Translations under genes and position numbers: made by a program
Shown: one piece after another, positions 1 through 10,600 of the stretch
Layout: every line of letters starts with the position of its first letter
Position numbering within the stretch: position 1 is the first letter of the stretch
The notes under the pieces: generated by a model
The model's input: the letters and a program-made list of their open reading frames with translations, nothing else
What the model was told of the DNA's origin: nothing
The model's database searches: none
NCBI RefSeq assembly: GCF_013394165.1
Contig: NZ_CP041330.1
Coordinates: forward strand, 1,116,001 to 1,180,000
Direction of reading: 5' to 3'
Origin: Pseudoalteromonas sp. Scap06
GTDB lineage: Bacteria; Pseudomonadota; Gammaproteobacteria; Enterobacterales; Alteromonadaceae
Length of the DNA stretch: 64,000 bases

Positions 1-656
1 ACGTTCTAACATCGCAGCAGTGGCAAAGCTGGGATGATAATGGTTACGTTATTATTCCTGAGCTAGTGGAAAAAACGCTATGTGAAGACGTTTGTAACAT
101 GGTATATGAACGTTTGAATATGGATAAACATAATCCTGTTTCATGGTATCGAAATCATGAACTTAAACAGGGAATTATGGTACAAATCTTTAATGATATA
201 ACCATGCAGGTTATTCGGCATCAGCCTCAGGTGCGAGATGTATTTGAGCAATTGTGGGGTGAAAACAATTTAACTGTAAGCACTGATAGGCTTAGTTTTA
301 ATCCACCTCAGACAGAAAGTTGGCGATTTCCTGGGCCAAATCTTCACTGGGATATAAACTTTAATAAACCGCTCAGATTTGCAACGCAAGGATTACTATA
401 CCTTACTGACGTTGCCGCTGAACAAGGTGCATTCAGTTGTGTACCTGGCTTTCATAAAAAAATAGACAACTGGCTTGCTAGTTTACCTAAAAATACCAAT
501 CCACATCATTTTAATTGCCAACAATGGCACAGTACTCCATTAGCTGCAAAAGCAGGTAGCTTAATTGTATGGCGACATACATTACCGCACGGTAGTTGTT
601 CAAATAAGGGGAGTACACCTCGAATTGTACAATATATAAATATGAGCTCATTATAA
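1..656 (+). CDS. Phytanoyl-CoA dioxygenase-family protein, 5' end outside window
   Basis: Fe(II)/2-oxoglutarate-dependent oxygenase of the PhyH type, which hydroxylates a small molecule or a side chain; the substrate is unknown. The reading frame is open to the left edge: upstream of a GTG at 66 it still encodes a typical PhyH N-terminus (LTSQQWQSWDDNGYVIIPEL), so the GTG is not the true start and the gene begins outside the window. The metal triad is visible: HWD at 345-353 and the distal His in LPHGS at 588-590, with an Arg (621-623) placed to bind 2-oxoglutarate. A ~200 bp AT-rich gap separates it from the methyltransferase operon downstream on the same strand. Family assignment is fairly sure; function is open. 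Confidence 0.75.
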   Translation, partial: VLTSQQWQSWDDNGYVIIPELVEKTLCEDVCNMVYERLNMDKHNPVSWYRNHELKQGIMVQIFNDITMQVIRHQPQVRDVFEQLWGENNLTVSTDRLSFNPPQTESWRFPGPNLHWDINFNKPLRFATQGLLYLTDVAAEQGAFSCVPGFHKKIDNWLASLPKNTNPHHFNCQQWHSTPLAAKAGSLIVWRHTLPHGSCSNKGSTPRIVQYINMSSL

Positions 657-856
657 AGCTAAGCAAAATCAAGCTAGTTTTACTAAGCCTTTTATTTTTA
701 TGATGTTTGATATAAGTAAAATAAATTGAAAGCTATATAAATAAAGAAAGTTAAAGTTGTACCTTAAAACTTTTCAACTAAGCTTAGATCTGAACATAGT
801 ATTAGTTCACTAATGGAATTTATTACAATAATTGGACATCAAAGGAACAGTTCACA

Positions 857-2095
857 ATGGAAGAACAAAGTTCAAAACCTATAGAAGGTTTGCAATACGT
901 AGATCCCCAAGTTGATGAGTTATTAAGGCATACAATACGAACTCAGCTTGAATCTCTTCTAAAATCCAAATTAACGACGGATCAACGCCAGCAAGCTTTG
1001 CAGAAAAGCTTTGTAGATGCGATGACTTTGGTATTGAGCAAAACGCAAATCGAGCATATTCTATTAGTGAACGCTTTTGAGTCTATGTATGATCATGCTG
1101 TGCAATCAATGGCATTGGCTCAGCTTAGCCAAAAACAGTTAACTCGGCAATATGTCTCAATATCCGGTTTAATAATGTCTCCCCATAACTGCAAACATAC
1201 CATAAAAGATGTGTATCGTATTCAAGGTTACGCACGAGGGGTTGATAAAGCAATAAAAGGTAAGCTTGAGCATCTGCCATCAATCACCATTTTATATCCT
1301 GCTTGTGGGCCTTTTGCACCACTACTAATCCCTCTGCTTAGTTATTACAAAGAGAAAAAAATTTATACCGAGGAACAAATCAAAGTAACTTTAGTTGACA
1401 TACAGCCAGGTGCTTTGCTGTCGCTACATCAGTTAGTTAAAGATTTAGGCCTGCAAGGTTATGTTGACCAAACATTAGAGGTAGATGCAACACAATTTGA
1501 ACCCGATAGCGATTTTGATTTGCTAATAGTTGAAGCCATGCAGCATGGTTTTACAAAAGAAGGACAACTCAGTATAGCTAAGCATTTAGTTAAATTTTTG
1601 AATATCGATGGTTGGGTGATACCGCAAAATGTATCTATCAAAGGAATGTTGGTGATAGGCGAAACAGAGTTTAATCAGCAGTGGAAAGGGGCTGAGTATA
1701 GCCATTCACTTAACCGAGACTCTCAGGCACTGCAAGATAGAGTTGAGTTAGGAGAAATACTTAAGCTCAACAAAACAACCTTGTTGAACATGCAAGAACT
1801 AGAACTGCAAAACAACATAAAAGTGATCCCAGCAAACCAAATTACGTTGCCGACTAATGTGGAAGATATGAGCCAACGAATTTTGGCTATATATGCTGAT
1901 ATAGAGACATTCGCGCAAGAAGGTATTGAGCAATATGACTCAGGGATCACACATCCAAAGCCAGATATGACCTTTTATATTGATACCAAACCCAAAGACG
2001 TTGAGCATACTCATTTTGTCGCCAATAGTGGAGATACGGTGCAGTTTTATTATCAGCTGAGTGGTTTACCGGGGTTTGTGCCTGTAAGGGTATAA
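857..2095 (+). CDS. PRMT-like SAM-dependent methyltransferase
   Basis: A 412-aa class I methyltransferase. Motif I is LYPACGPFAPL near residue 145, the acidic motif II is TLVDIQP near 180, and a motif IV-like stretch DLLIVEAMQHGF lies near 222, followed by DGWVIPQNV, reminiscent of the protein-arginine-methyltransferase fold (an acidic residue then G-x-x-I/V-P). The N-terminal ~120 residues are helical and unassigned; the C-terminal third is rich in strand and may form a barrel-like substrate domain. A good SD (AAGGA) sits 5' of ATG 857. The stop is 14 bp before the formyltransferase ATG, so they form an operon. Substrate unknown; it could act on a protein or on a small amine. Confidence 0.7.
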   Translation: MEEQSSKPIEGLQYVDPQVDELLRHTIRTQLESLLKSKLTTDQRQQALQKSFVDAMTLVLSKTQIEHILLVNAFESMYDHAVQSMALAQLSQKQLTRQYVSISGLIMSPHNCKHTIKDVYRIQGYARGVDKAIKGKLEHLPSITILYPACGPFAPLLIPLLSYYKEKKIYTEEQIKVTLVDIQPGALLSLHQLVKDLGLQGYVDQTLEVDATQFEPDSDFDLLIVEAMQHGFTKEGQLSIAKHLVKFLNIDGWVIPQNVSIKGMLVIGETEFNQQWKGAEYSHSLNRDSQALQDRVELGEILKLNKTTLLNMQELELQNNIKVIPANQITLPTNVEDMSQRILAIYADIETFAQEGIEQYDSGITHPKPDMTFYIDTKPKDVEHTHFVANSGDTVQFYYQLSGLPGFVPVRV

Positions 2096-2109
2096 GGAAG
2101 GGACATTTT

Positions 2110-3036
2110 ATGTATAAATATGCTTTTTTTACAGGCAGTTGTTTGAGCTTACCGGCAATTAATTATTTAATTAAAAGCGATCAATTAGCGTGTGTTATTT
2201 TGCCAGATGCGGCGATAAATCCTGACTTACAGCAATTGCAACAGTGGCTGCAACAGCAGCAAATAACCATACTGCATTACAATAAATTAGACGACCAACC
2301 ATTCCTTGCTAAGCTAGATGAGTTAAGAGTTAATCGCGGCTTAATTTACTTATTTAGACACCAAATCAAAACGCCTTTAATTCAATATTTTAATGGCGCA
2401 CTGGCAAATGTTCACCCAAGCTCTTTGCCTGATTACAAAGGGCCTCAGCCGCTTTATTGGCAAATCCGTAACGGCGAACCACTTACTAGGCTCACGATTC
2501 ACAAGGTAACAGAGGAGTTAGATGGTGGCGATATAGGATGTGATGTTGAAATAGACATTCATCCCTTTGATACCATCAAATGTCTTCATCAAAAAGTAGC
2601 ACAATATTTACCTTATTTAGTCTCTCAATTTATTCAACTAGACCAAACTGGCGAGCTTCGTTGGCAAAAGCAAAGACCTAACAGCAATAAGCTCGCTCCT
2701 ACTTTGCAGCACTCGGAGTTGGTCATTAATTGGCATCAACATAGCAGTACTGATGTTGTCAATATTGCAAGGGCAGGCAATGCTGATATGGGGTGTGCTG
2801 TGTTTTATGTTGGGCAAAGTGCATTTCAATTATTGCAAGCCACTGAGGTTGAGTGCGTGCTACATGGCATTCAACCAGGCACTGTTATTGAGTTGGATAA
2901 ACAAACAGGTTTGGTCATTAAAACCCATGATAGTGCGCTTAAGTTAGACATTATTGGCGCACAGCAAGGCTACCTTGATGGCTACCGTTTTGCACTACTG
3001 TTTGCAATAGACCCAGGCATGGTACTGGGTAAGTAA
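2110..3036 (+). CDS. Formyltransferase-family protein (Fmt-like N-terminal domain)
   Basis: A 308-aa formyltransferase-fold protein that would use 10-formyltetrahydrofolate. The catalytic triad of the family is present: N100 and H102 in ANVHPSSLPDYKG, and D138 in ELDGGDI, at the same spacing as N106/H108/D144 of E. coli Fmt. The C-terminal ~100 residues resemble an Fmt C-terminal domain (WHQHSSTDVVN, then TGLVIKTHD), but overall the protein differs from housekeeping Fmt. It follows the methyltransferase by 14 bp with SD GAAGGGA. Relatives include N-formyltransferases for amino sugars and natural products. Its place beside a dioxygenase and a methyltransferase suggests tailoring of a shared product rather than initiator tRNA formylation (inference). 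Confidence 0.75.
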   Translation: MYKYAFFTGSCLSLPAINYLIKSDQLACVILPDAAINPDLQQLQQWLQQQQITILHYNKLDDQPFLAKLDELRVNRGLIYLFRHQIKTPLIQYFNGALANVHPSSLPDYKGPQPLYWQIRNGEPLTRLTIHKVTEELDGGDIGCDVEIDIHPFDTIKCLHQKVAQYLPYLVSQFIQLDQTGELRWQKQRPNSNKLAPTLQHSELVINWHQHSSTDVVNIARAGNADMGCAVFYVGQSAFQLLQATEVECVLHGIQPGTVIELDKQTGLVIKTHDSALKLDIIGAQQGYLDGYRFALLFAIDPGMVLGK

Positions 3037-3159
3037 AAAGATAAGCAGTAAATATTTTAACAGGCTTAGTTAAGATGGAAACGATAGTAGTTTGGCTGTT
3101 GTATTTATCACTCCTGCATTCTGACTATGCGCGACATTAATCTCAAAAGCGAGACAGAT

Positions 3160-3639
3160 ATGAATATAAAAATAGGTTTAACCAACCGTTATGGGTATGA
3201 GCTTATTGCGTATCCTTTTAATGGTGGTGCTTATCCTCAAAGCGGAGAAAGAATAGCACCGCTTGAAGGCAAAGGAGAGGTTGTTGTAGCCAGTGGTGAA
3301 AGCGTGATTATTGATGTGCCCGGAATAGGTGCTTTGTTGGTGCAATTTTTGGGTGTGCAAAAACTAGAAAACCTCCATGACAAGCATTGTGAAACACCAA
3401 GTGAGTTTGATAAATATGAACAGATGGCGCTATTGCGTTATAAAACAACGGAGTTGTACTGGCGTTTTGCAAGCAGTGATGATGCTGCACAGCTTGAATT
3501 GAGTGTTAATGATATTGGTACAGTATGCCTTGATAAGGTGTTATCAGGAGAAGCCCGACGTATCTCATTACCTGAGTTTTTTATACCTCCCGTGTTTTTA
3601 CCTGATGGTGTTACAGTTCAACAAGTAAACAATGAATAA
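3160..3639 (+). CDS. Hypothetical protein (orphan, 159 aa)
   Basis: I do not recognise this family. The frame is open from an ATG at 3127, but that ATG has no ribosome-binding site. The ATG at 3160 (MNIKIGL) follows a purine-rich AGCGAGACAG and is preferred; the choice is uncertain. There is no signal peptide and no membrane span. The sequence is predicted mostly beta: an N-terminal hydrophilic strand region, SGESVIIDVPGIGALLVQFLGV in the middle, and a Pro-rich tail. It lies between the formyltransferase and the tail-collar gene, all on the same strand, so it may belong to that cluster. Function unknown. Confidence 0.55.
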   Translation: MNIKIGLTNRYGYELIAYPFNGGAYPQSGERIAPLEGKGEVVVASGESVIIDVPGIGALLVQFLGVQKLENLHDKHCETPSEFDKYEQMALLRYKTTELYWRFASSDDAAQLELSVNDIGTVCLDKVLSGEARRISLPEFFIPPVFLPDGVTVQQVNNE

Positions 3640-3783
3640 ACACCGATGATTAAGTTTACGTTCAATGTAAATACACATAGCGATTAGCTCACAACCGGGT
3701 TATTACCCAAAAATGAAAATATCACACACTCTGTTTGTGTTGTTTTGCAACAAGAGTATAAAATAAATTATGAGGAATTAAAT

Positions 3784-4401
3784 ATGGCGACTGAACCATT
3801 TATTGGCACACTTACTGCGTTCGGCGGTACTTTTACCATTGAGAATTGGGGTATGTGTTGGGGGCAGATGCAGGCAATTAGCGAGAATACGGCTTTGTTT
3901 TCATTGTTTGGGGCGATGTATGGTGGCGATGCTCGTACCACCTTTGCTTTGCCAGATTTACGAGGTCGTAGCCCAGTTGGTCAAGGGCAGATGCGAGGAG
4001 GGCATGATTATCGACAAGGCATAATGATGGGGACTGAGCGCATAAGTTTGGCTACAAGCCAGATGCCAGCGCATTCTCATACCGCTATTTTTACGCCCTG
4101 GGGTGGTGGTAGCCCTATTGCAGCAAAACTTGAAGTTGCTACTAATGGAGGCACATCTACAACGCCAAGTACAAGCACTTACTTAGCAGCAGGTAGTACT
4201 AGTGATAACTATGTGGCACCTGGATTAGGTGGGGTTGACTTAGTAGACATACCGGGTCTTACAGTAACTGGTGGTGGCAGTGAGGGTGGAACCGTGACTG
4301 TAGGGGCAACGGGGGGTTCCGAACCGATTGGAATAATTAACCCCTTGTTACCACTTAACTGGTTAGTAGCTCTGCAGGGGATTTACCCATCAAGGAGCTA
4401 G
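3784..4401 (+). CDS. Phage tail collar-domain protein (Mdp/tail-fibre-like)
   Basis: A 205-aa protein with an N-terminal tail-collar domain: PFIGTLTAFGGTF, then ENTALFSLFGAMYGGD, then TTFALPDLRGRSPVGQG, and MPAHSHTA near residue 95. This is the pattern of 'microcystin-dependent' tail-fibre-like proteins found outside prophages in many bacteria. The second half is Gly/Ser/Thr-rich with low complexity and ends in NPLLPLNWLVALQGIYPSR, the usual C-terminus of the family. The frame is open from 3745, but ATG 3784 with SD GAGGA at the right distance gives the family's normal N-terminus. No other phage genes are near. Role unknown; it may be a surface or secreted fibre-like protein. Confidence 0.85.
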   Translation: MATEPFIGTLTAFGGTFTIENWGMCWGQMQAISENTALFSLFGAMYGGDARTTFALPDLRGRSPVGQGQMRGGHDYRQGIMMGTERISLATSQMPAHSHTAIFTPWGGGSPIAAKLEVATNGGTSTTPSTSTYLAAGSTSDNYVAPGLGGVDLVDIPGLTVTGGGSEGGTVTVGATGGSEPIGIINPLLPLNWLVALQGIYPSRS

Positions 4402-4483
4402 CCATACTCTGGTTATGTTGTTAGCTAAGGTGTAATTAATAGTGCTTGTAGCTGCTATTTAAACTATAATTGGTTGTTTTGAA

Positions 4484-4521
4484 AACGTATATCATCGAGC
4501 TTAGTGACGATGATATACGTT
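4484..4521 (+). other. Perfect 14-bp stem-loop upstream of giant gene
   Basis: Arms at 4484-4497 (AACGTATATCATCG) and 4508-4521 are perfectly complementary around a 10-nt loop. No T-tract follows on the plus strand, so it is not a standard intrinsic terminator. It sits 97 bp before the giant gene's ATG. It may terminate or stabilise the tail-collar transcript, or serve as an operator or leader structure. Confidence 0.5.
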
Positions 4522-4618
4522 CAACAGTTTGAACTTTCGTTAAAAGTAAGCGCCAGTTTTAGCGAAAGTTAGAGTAAAGCGAGTTACTATGAGTGAGCAT
4601 ATATAAAGGATTTAAACA

Positions 4619-7600
4619 ATGCATTTTGATTTCGCACTTCCCAAGTATGTTAACCCACAGAGCATGTGTGTTAACTATAATAAAATGACAAAACTAGCCT
4701 TGTTTATGTCCGCAATTTATAGCACACATGCTGTTGCAGGGACATATGATTTTAGTTCAGTATCTGGCTCTGGAACACCAACGCTAACGACCACGGTAGA
4801 CGGTATTACATTAACAGCAACTCAGTCAAACAGTAATAATATAACCCTTACTACAGGCTTTTTAGATCCTGGCACCTCTAACAATAGTGATACTTGGACC
4901 ATTACCTTTAGCTCACCGATAAATATAAGCCAGTTTCAAATGGGTGAAATTTTTGATCTACCAGATGGTATTTATATTTTTACACCAGATAGTGGTACGG
5001 CGGTCAGTATTGATGCGGATGATCCGGCTATTGTTGGCTCTATTGCCACCTTAACACCAGGTGACTGGACATCGGTTAATTCTGTAACAATGAGTTATGA
5101 TTACCCTTCTAATTCGTCTCGTGTGGGCGTTGATAATATTCAATTTACTGCTGCGCCAGCAAATTTCGCCCCAGTTGTTGATTTAAATGGTGGGATTCCA
5201 GGTACAGGGAGTTTTTCGGCGTTTACTGAAGGCAGCCCTGCTACCGTGATTGCACCCGATGCTGAAGCCGGTGATAGTGATGGCGACTCAATAACAACAA
5301 TAACCGTTGCATTAACAAATGATCAAGATGGCGCCTCAGAAGGCCTTAATGTATCTGCCAGTGCGCAAAATGCACTGAGTGGAATTAGTGGTGCATCAGA
5401 TATTAGTTTACAAGACACAATTTCTATTACAGGTGCAACTGCAACAACGGCTGAAGTTACCACTTTCCTTAAAGCAATCACGTATAACAATACCAGTTCG
5501 TCGCCCAACACAACTTCGCGGACAGTGTCAGTTGTTATCAATGATGGCACTGAAAACAGTACTAGCCGTACAGCGACAATTTCAGTGGCTAATCTTACAG
5601 CAGCTAGCTCTACAGCAGCGGGTTTTAGCACCTTAGATGGTACAAATTTAAATCCGGCAATAACGTTTAGTAGTGATGATGAGGTTTTAACTGTATCTTC
5701 AGCAAGCCATATTATAGGGTCTACAGCCCAGGGTGGCGATGGTACAGATGAGATTATTGTTATAGATGGTAGTGATCTCACACAATTTACCAGTTTAACC
5801 TCCTTTGAAACGCTCTCTACTTATAATGACGGCTCATTAACGCTCAGCGAGTTGCAACACGATGCGTTTACAACGATAAATGGCGCTGGAACAAATACAT
5901 TTACTTTGGCAAGTGCAGATGGTGATAGCAGCGTAATTGCAGATGCAGACATAGAAACGTATGTTTTAAATGCTGCTTTTAATATTACTTTAGCTGGGAC
6001 CGCGCAAAATGTTACCGGTAGTAGCAATGCTGATACTATTAATATTGCTGGATTGAGCGTGACAGGTACGCTTGCTGGCGGCGGCGATACCGATGTACTG
6101 CAAATGAGCACCGGTGCTGATATTAGTAATGCCACGGTAAGTGCATTTGAGTCTTTAGCATTAAATAGTGGTGCTTCAGTGACGATGACTGAGGCGCAGC
6201 ACGACAGCTTTCCTTCGATAACAGCAAGTGGCACTGATTCAATTACCATAAGCACCGCGACCGATGGCCTAACTGGTAATAGTTCGGTTGAAACGTATGT
6301 GTTGAGTGCAGCGAATACATTTACGTTAGGCAATGCATCACAGAATCTAACCGGTAGTGGTGGTGACGACACGGTTAATGTGAATGCACTGAGTGCGACG
6401 GGTATTTTAGCGGGCGGAATTGGTACCGATACCTTGGTTGTTACCAACGGTGGTAATATATCAGGTGCGACAGTCAGCGGGTTTGAAGATTTATCGGTTG
6501 CTGCTGGTGGCACAGTCACCCTAGGCGCATCTCAGCTTGCGAGTTTTTCTGGCACAGTATCAGGCAGTGGCACTGAGACAATTTCTGTTTCAGGAGATGG
6601 TAATGTAAGTACTGTTTCGGCAATAGAAAGTTATACCTTAAATGACGATAGTACGAATACGCGCTCGGTTACTGTCACTAATGCTAGCCACTCTGTAACT
6701 GCAACCTCTGCGACTGATGCAATTACGTTTGATTTAGGTTCACTTACATTTACTGGAATCATTACCGGTGACAATACTGTTGCAGATACACTGAGTTTAA
6801 GTAATGGTGCAAATATATCAGCTGGGACCATAAATAATATAAATAACCTAACCTTGGCATCTGGTGCTTCAGTTAACATGACGACCAGCCAGCACCAAGG
6901 ATTTTCAGGCACAATCACGGCTCCAGGCTCAGAGTCTATTACCATTAGCGGAGATGGCGATTTTACTACTTTAGCAGGTGTTGAAAGCTATAGCGTGGGT
7001 GATGACAGCACTAATACTAGAATCATTACAGTTTCAAGCAGTAACACCAATGTGGATGCTACTTCAGCTACTGATGTTGTTACGTTTGCAATAGGCACTA
7101 GTGCATACACTGGTACCCTTACAGGCGACGCAACAGCAAGTGATATTGTTAACGTATCTGATGGCGCGGATGTCACAGGAGGGGGCTTCTTTAATATTGG
7201 TACATTAAGCTTAGCCTCTGCTGCAACAGTAGCAATTGATGTTAATAATATTAATGATTTTAATACAGCCATTACAGGCTCTGCTGGCGCTGATACGCTA
7301 AAACTTATGGATGGTGGTATTTTTAATTTTTCCAGCACCACGGTATCGGGTATTGAAAATCTGGCAATCGGCACTAACAGTAACACGACTATCACCTTAA
7401 CCGATAATTTTAATACTGATGCTGGCGTTGTGTCTTTTTCTAATGCTAGTGGCAGTGCTATTACAGCTGCAGTGACGCTAGATGCAAGTGCATTTAGCGC
7501 TGACATTTTAACAATGACCTCATCAGATTTTAGTGGTGATGATGTACTTAAAGGTGGCTCTGGGGCCGATACTTTACGCCCAGGCGCTGGTACAGATACG

Positions 7601-10600
7601 TTAACAGGTAACGCAGGTAATGATAATTTTGTAGGTAGCTCATCTCAATTATCAGGCGATACAATTACCGATTTAGCCGCAGGCGATCGTATTACTATTG
7701 CTGGTATTACAGGGCTTTCAGCCAGTAACGTACGTTTTAATGGCACAAGTACATTAGAAGTAGATACCAACGCCACTGATTTTAACATTTCTGAGCTAAC
7801 TCTTGCTCTTACAAACGCACCAGGCAACGACCTTACCTTTACGGTTACTGATAGTGGCCCTGATACTATCATTACTTTTATTTCACCGAACTCAGCACCC
7901 ACATTTAGTTCGCTTAATGGCGGTGCTACATTTATCGAAAATGGCAGTACAGTGATAATAGATAGCGATATGACAATTGCAGATGCTGAGCTTGATGCAC
8001 TTAACAGCAACGCAGGGGATTACAACAATGCTAGCTTGACTATTCGCCGGCGCGATGGCGCAAGTACAGAAGATATATTTGCTCATTCGGGACTACTCAG
8101 TACATTAACTGAGGGAAGTACATTTAGTTACAATGCTAATAATATAGGGACTGTTACCACAAACTCGGCAGGCACTTTAACGCTAACATTTAATAGTAAT
8201 GCCACTTCTGCAATCGTAGATTCTGTTGCGCAAGCTATTACCTATGCCAACAACTCAGATGTGCCTTTAAATGCAACTGTGCTTGACTATGTATTTGATG
8301 ATGGCGCGGTTCAAAGCACCGGTACTAATCAAGCGTCAGTCAGTATTACCTCTGTTAATGATGCGCCTACAGTATCAGCAATCGGGGCTAACCCAACCTT
8401 TACAGAAAATGGCTCAGCAGTGGCTATCTTCTCTTCCGCTGCTGTTAGCACGGTTGAGAGTGGGCAAAATATTGAACAAATATCACTAACAGTTACTAAT
8501 GTAAAAGATACGGGCCATGAGTTTCTTCAATTTGGCACCGATCTTATCAACTTAGAGCACAATGCATCGGGTACTTATTCGGGAGCCGTTAACTTTAGCT
8601 ACACGGTTATGTTAAGTGGCTCAACGGCAACAGTAACGGTTACCGCAACAGATTCAGCTGCAGTATGGCAAAGTTATGTGCCGTTCTTACAGTATAAAAA
8701 TACCAGTGATTCGCCTACCACCGACAATAGAGTTGTTACACTTACATCAATAAAAGACAGTGGCGGTACATCTAATGGTGGCGCAGATAGAGCAATTGGT
8801 AGTTTTGGCTCTTCTACAGTAATCGTAGTGGGTGAAAATAATGCGCCTACTGATATCAGCCTTTCAAGCTCTACGATTAGTGAATCAGTTGTGGGGGCAG
8901 GTGCTGATGTTGGAGTATTAACGACTACGGATGCTGATTCGAGCAGTCATACTTATTCGCTAGTTTCATCTACATCAGCTGCAACGGGTAGTTGTACCAC
9001 AAGCGCGGGCAATAGTTTTTTCCAAATCAATGGCAACACGTTAGAAACCAAAGCGGCATTACCACTGGGCGCTTATACGGTTTGTGTGCAAACAGATGAC
9101 AGTGCCGAAACCTTTAAAAAATCATTTACTATAACAGTAATTGAAGCGCCTAAACCGACTACCCCTGAGATCAGTGGCACAGCAGCTACAAAAGTAAATC
9201 AAGATGAGCTTTATAACTTTACCCCTTCGGCAACAGACCCACAAAATAAAGCACTGACGTTTAGCATTGCTAACAAGCCTAGTTGGGCTAGTTTCAATAC
9301 TGCAACAGGTAATTTATTGGGTACGCCCACTAAGGCAAATGTAGGGCTTTATCCAAACATTACTATCGCTGTTAGTAATGGTAGCGAGCAGGCAAGCCTG
9401 TCACCTTTTAACTTGGAAGTGGTATCAACAAATAGTGCTCCGATTGCACCTAACTTAAGTTTAGAGCTTGATGAAGATTCTAATATTAGCTTTTCCCCTG
9501 ATATTACAGATGCAGACTTAGACACACTAACAATTAGCGCTGTGTCGCAGCCTCAATTTGGTACATTAACCAAGCAAGCCAATACATTCACTTATACACC
9601 TAATGCAGACTATTTTGGCCCTGATAGTTTTAATTATCTTGCAGATGATACAAAGGAAAAATCTGCTATTGCTAAAGTGAATTTTACGGTGGCTTCCATT
9701 AATGATGCGCCAATTGCTAATCCAGATAGCTATTCATTAAATAGCAACGCTGATAATCGCTACTCACTTGATGTGTTAGTTAATGATACCGATGTTGATG
9801 ACGATGAATTGGTAATTGTTAGTGCTAACGCTAGCGTGGGAACAGTGCAAATTGAAGAGGGAACGCTGGTTTATCAGACCCAGGCAAGCACCAAAGGGAC
9901 CATTCAAATTAATTATTTGATTGAAGACCCTGATAAAGAAATGAGTAGAACAACAGCAACATTAACGTTAAATAATCAAGCCGAAAATTTGCCAACCATC
10001 GAAACACCGGCTGATATTGATGTAAATGCAAAAGGGTTGTTTACAAAGGTCAAGTTAGGTGTACCTTCGGCAATGGATAGCGAAGGTAATAAATTAGCAG
10101 TCTCATTAGTTAACCCAAGTTTGTTGTATGCGCCAGGTAAGCATTTAGTTTACTGGAAAGCTGTAGACAGCAGCGGGCTTGAAGCAATCGCAACGCAAAA
10201 TGTAAACGTGAGTCCGCTTATTTCGCTTAGTAAAAATAGCGAAATAGCTGAGAATAAAACACATAGCTTTAATGTGTTTTTAAATGGTGAAGCACCCAGT
10301 TATCCAGTGACGATTGCCTATGAAGTATCGGGTACTGCTGATAGCTCTGATCATGATTTAGTGTCGTCAGAGTTGGTTATTAACAGTGGCACGCAGGGAC
10401 AAGTTAATTTTACAACGTATGCAGACTCCGAAACGGAAGGCAATGAAACCGTTGTAATTACACTGGCAGATACACTAAATTTAGGTGCGAAGTCTTCAGC
10501 CACAATCACTATTGTTGAAAATAATGTAGCACCTACTATTAGTACCAGTATTACACAAGGTTCTCAACAAAGATCACTTGTTACCATAGGTAATGATCTT

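Noticed and set aside
3745..3783. ATG/alternative start 13 codons upstream of the tail-collar gene
   Set aside because: No SD there, and the family N-terminus begins at ATG 3784 with GAGGA in place.
5323..7506. Several long minus-strand ORFs (100-230 codons) opposite the giant gene
   Set aside because: They are compositional shadows of the Thr/Ser/Gly-rich coding repeats; products are low-complexity Val/Ser/Pro strings with no ribosome-binding sites.
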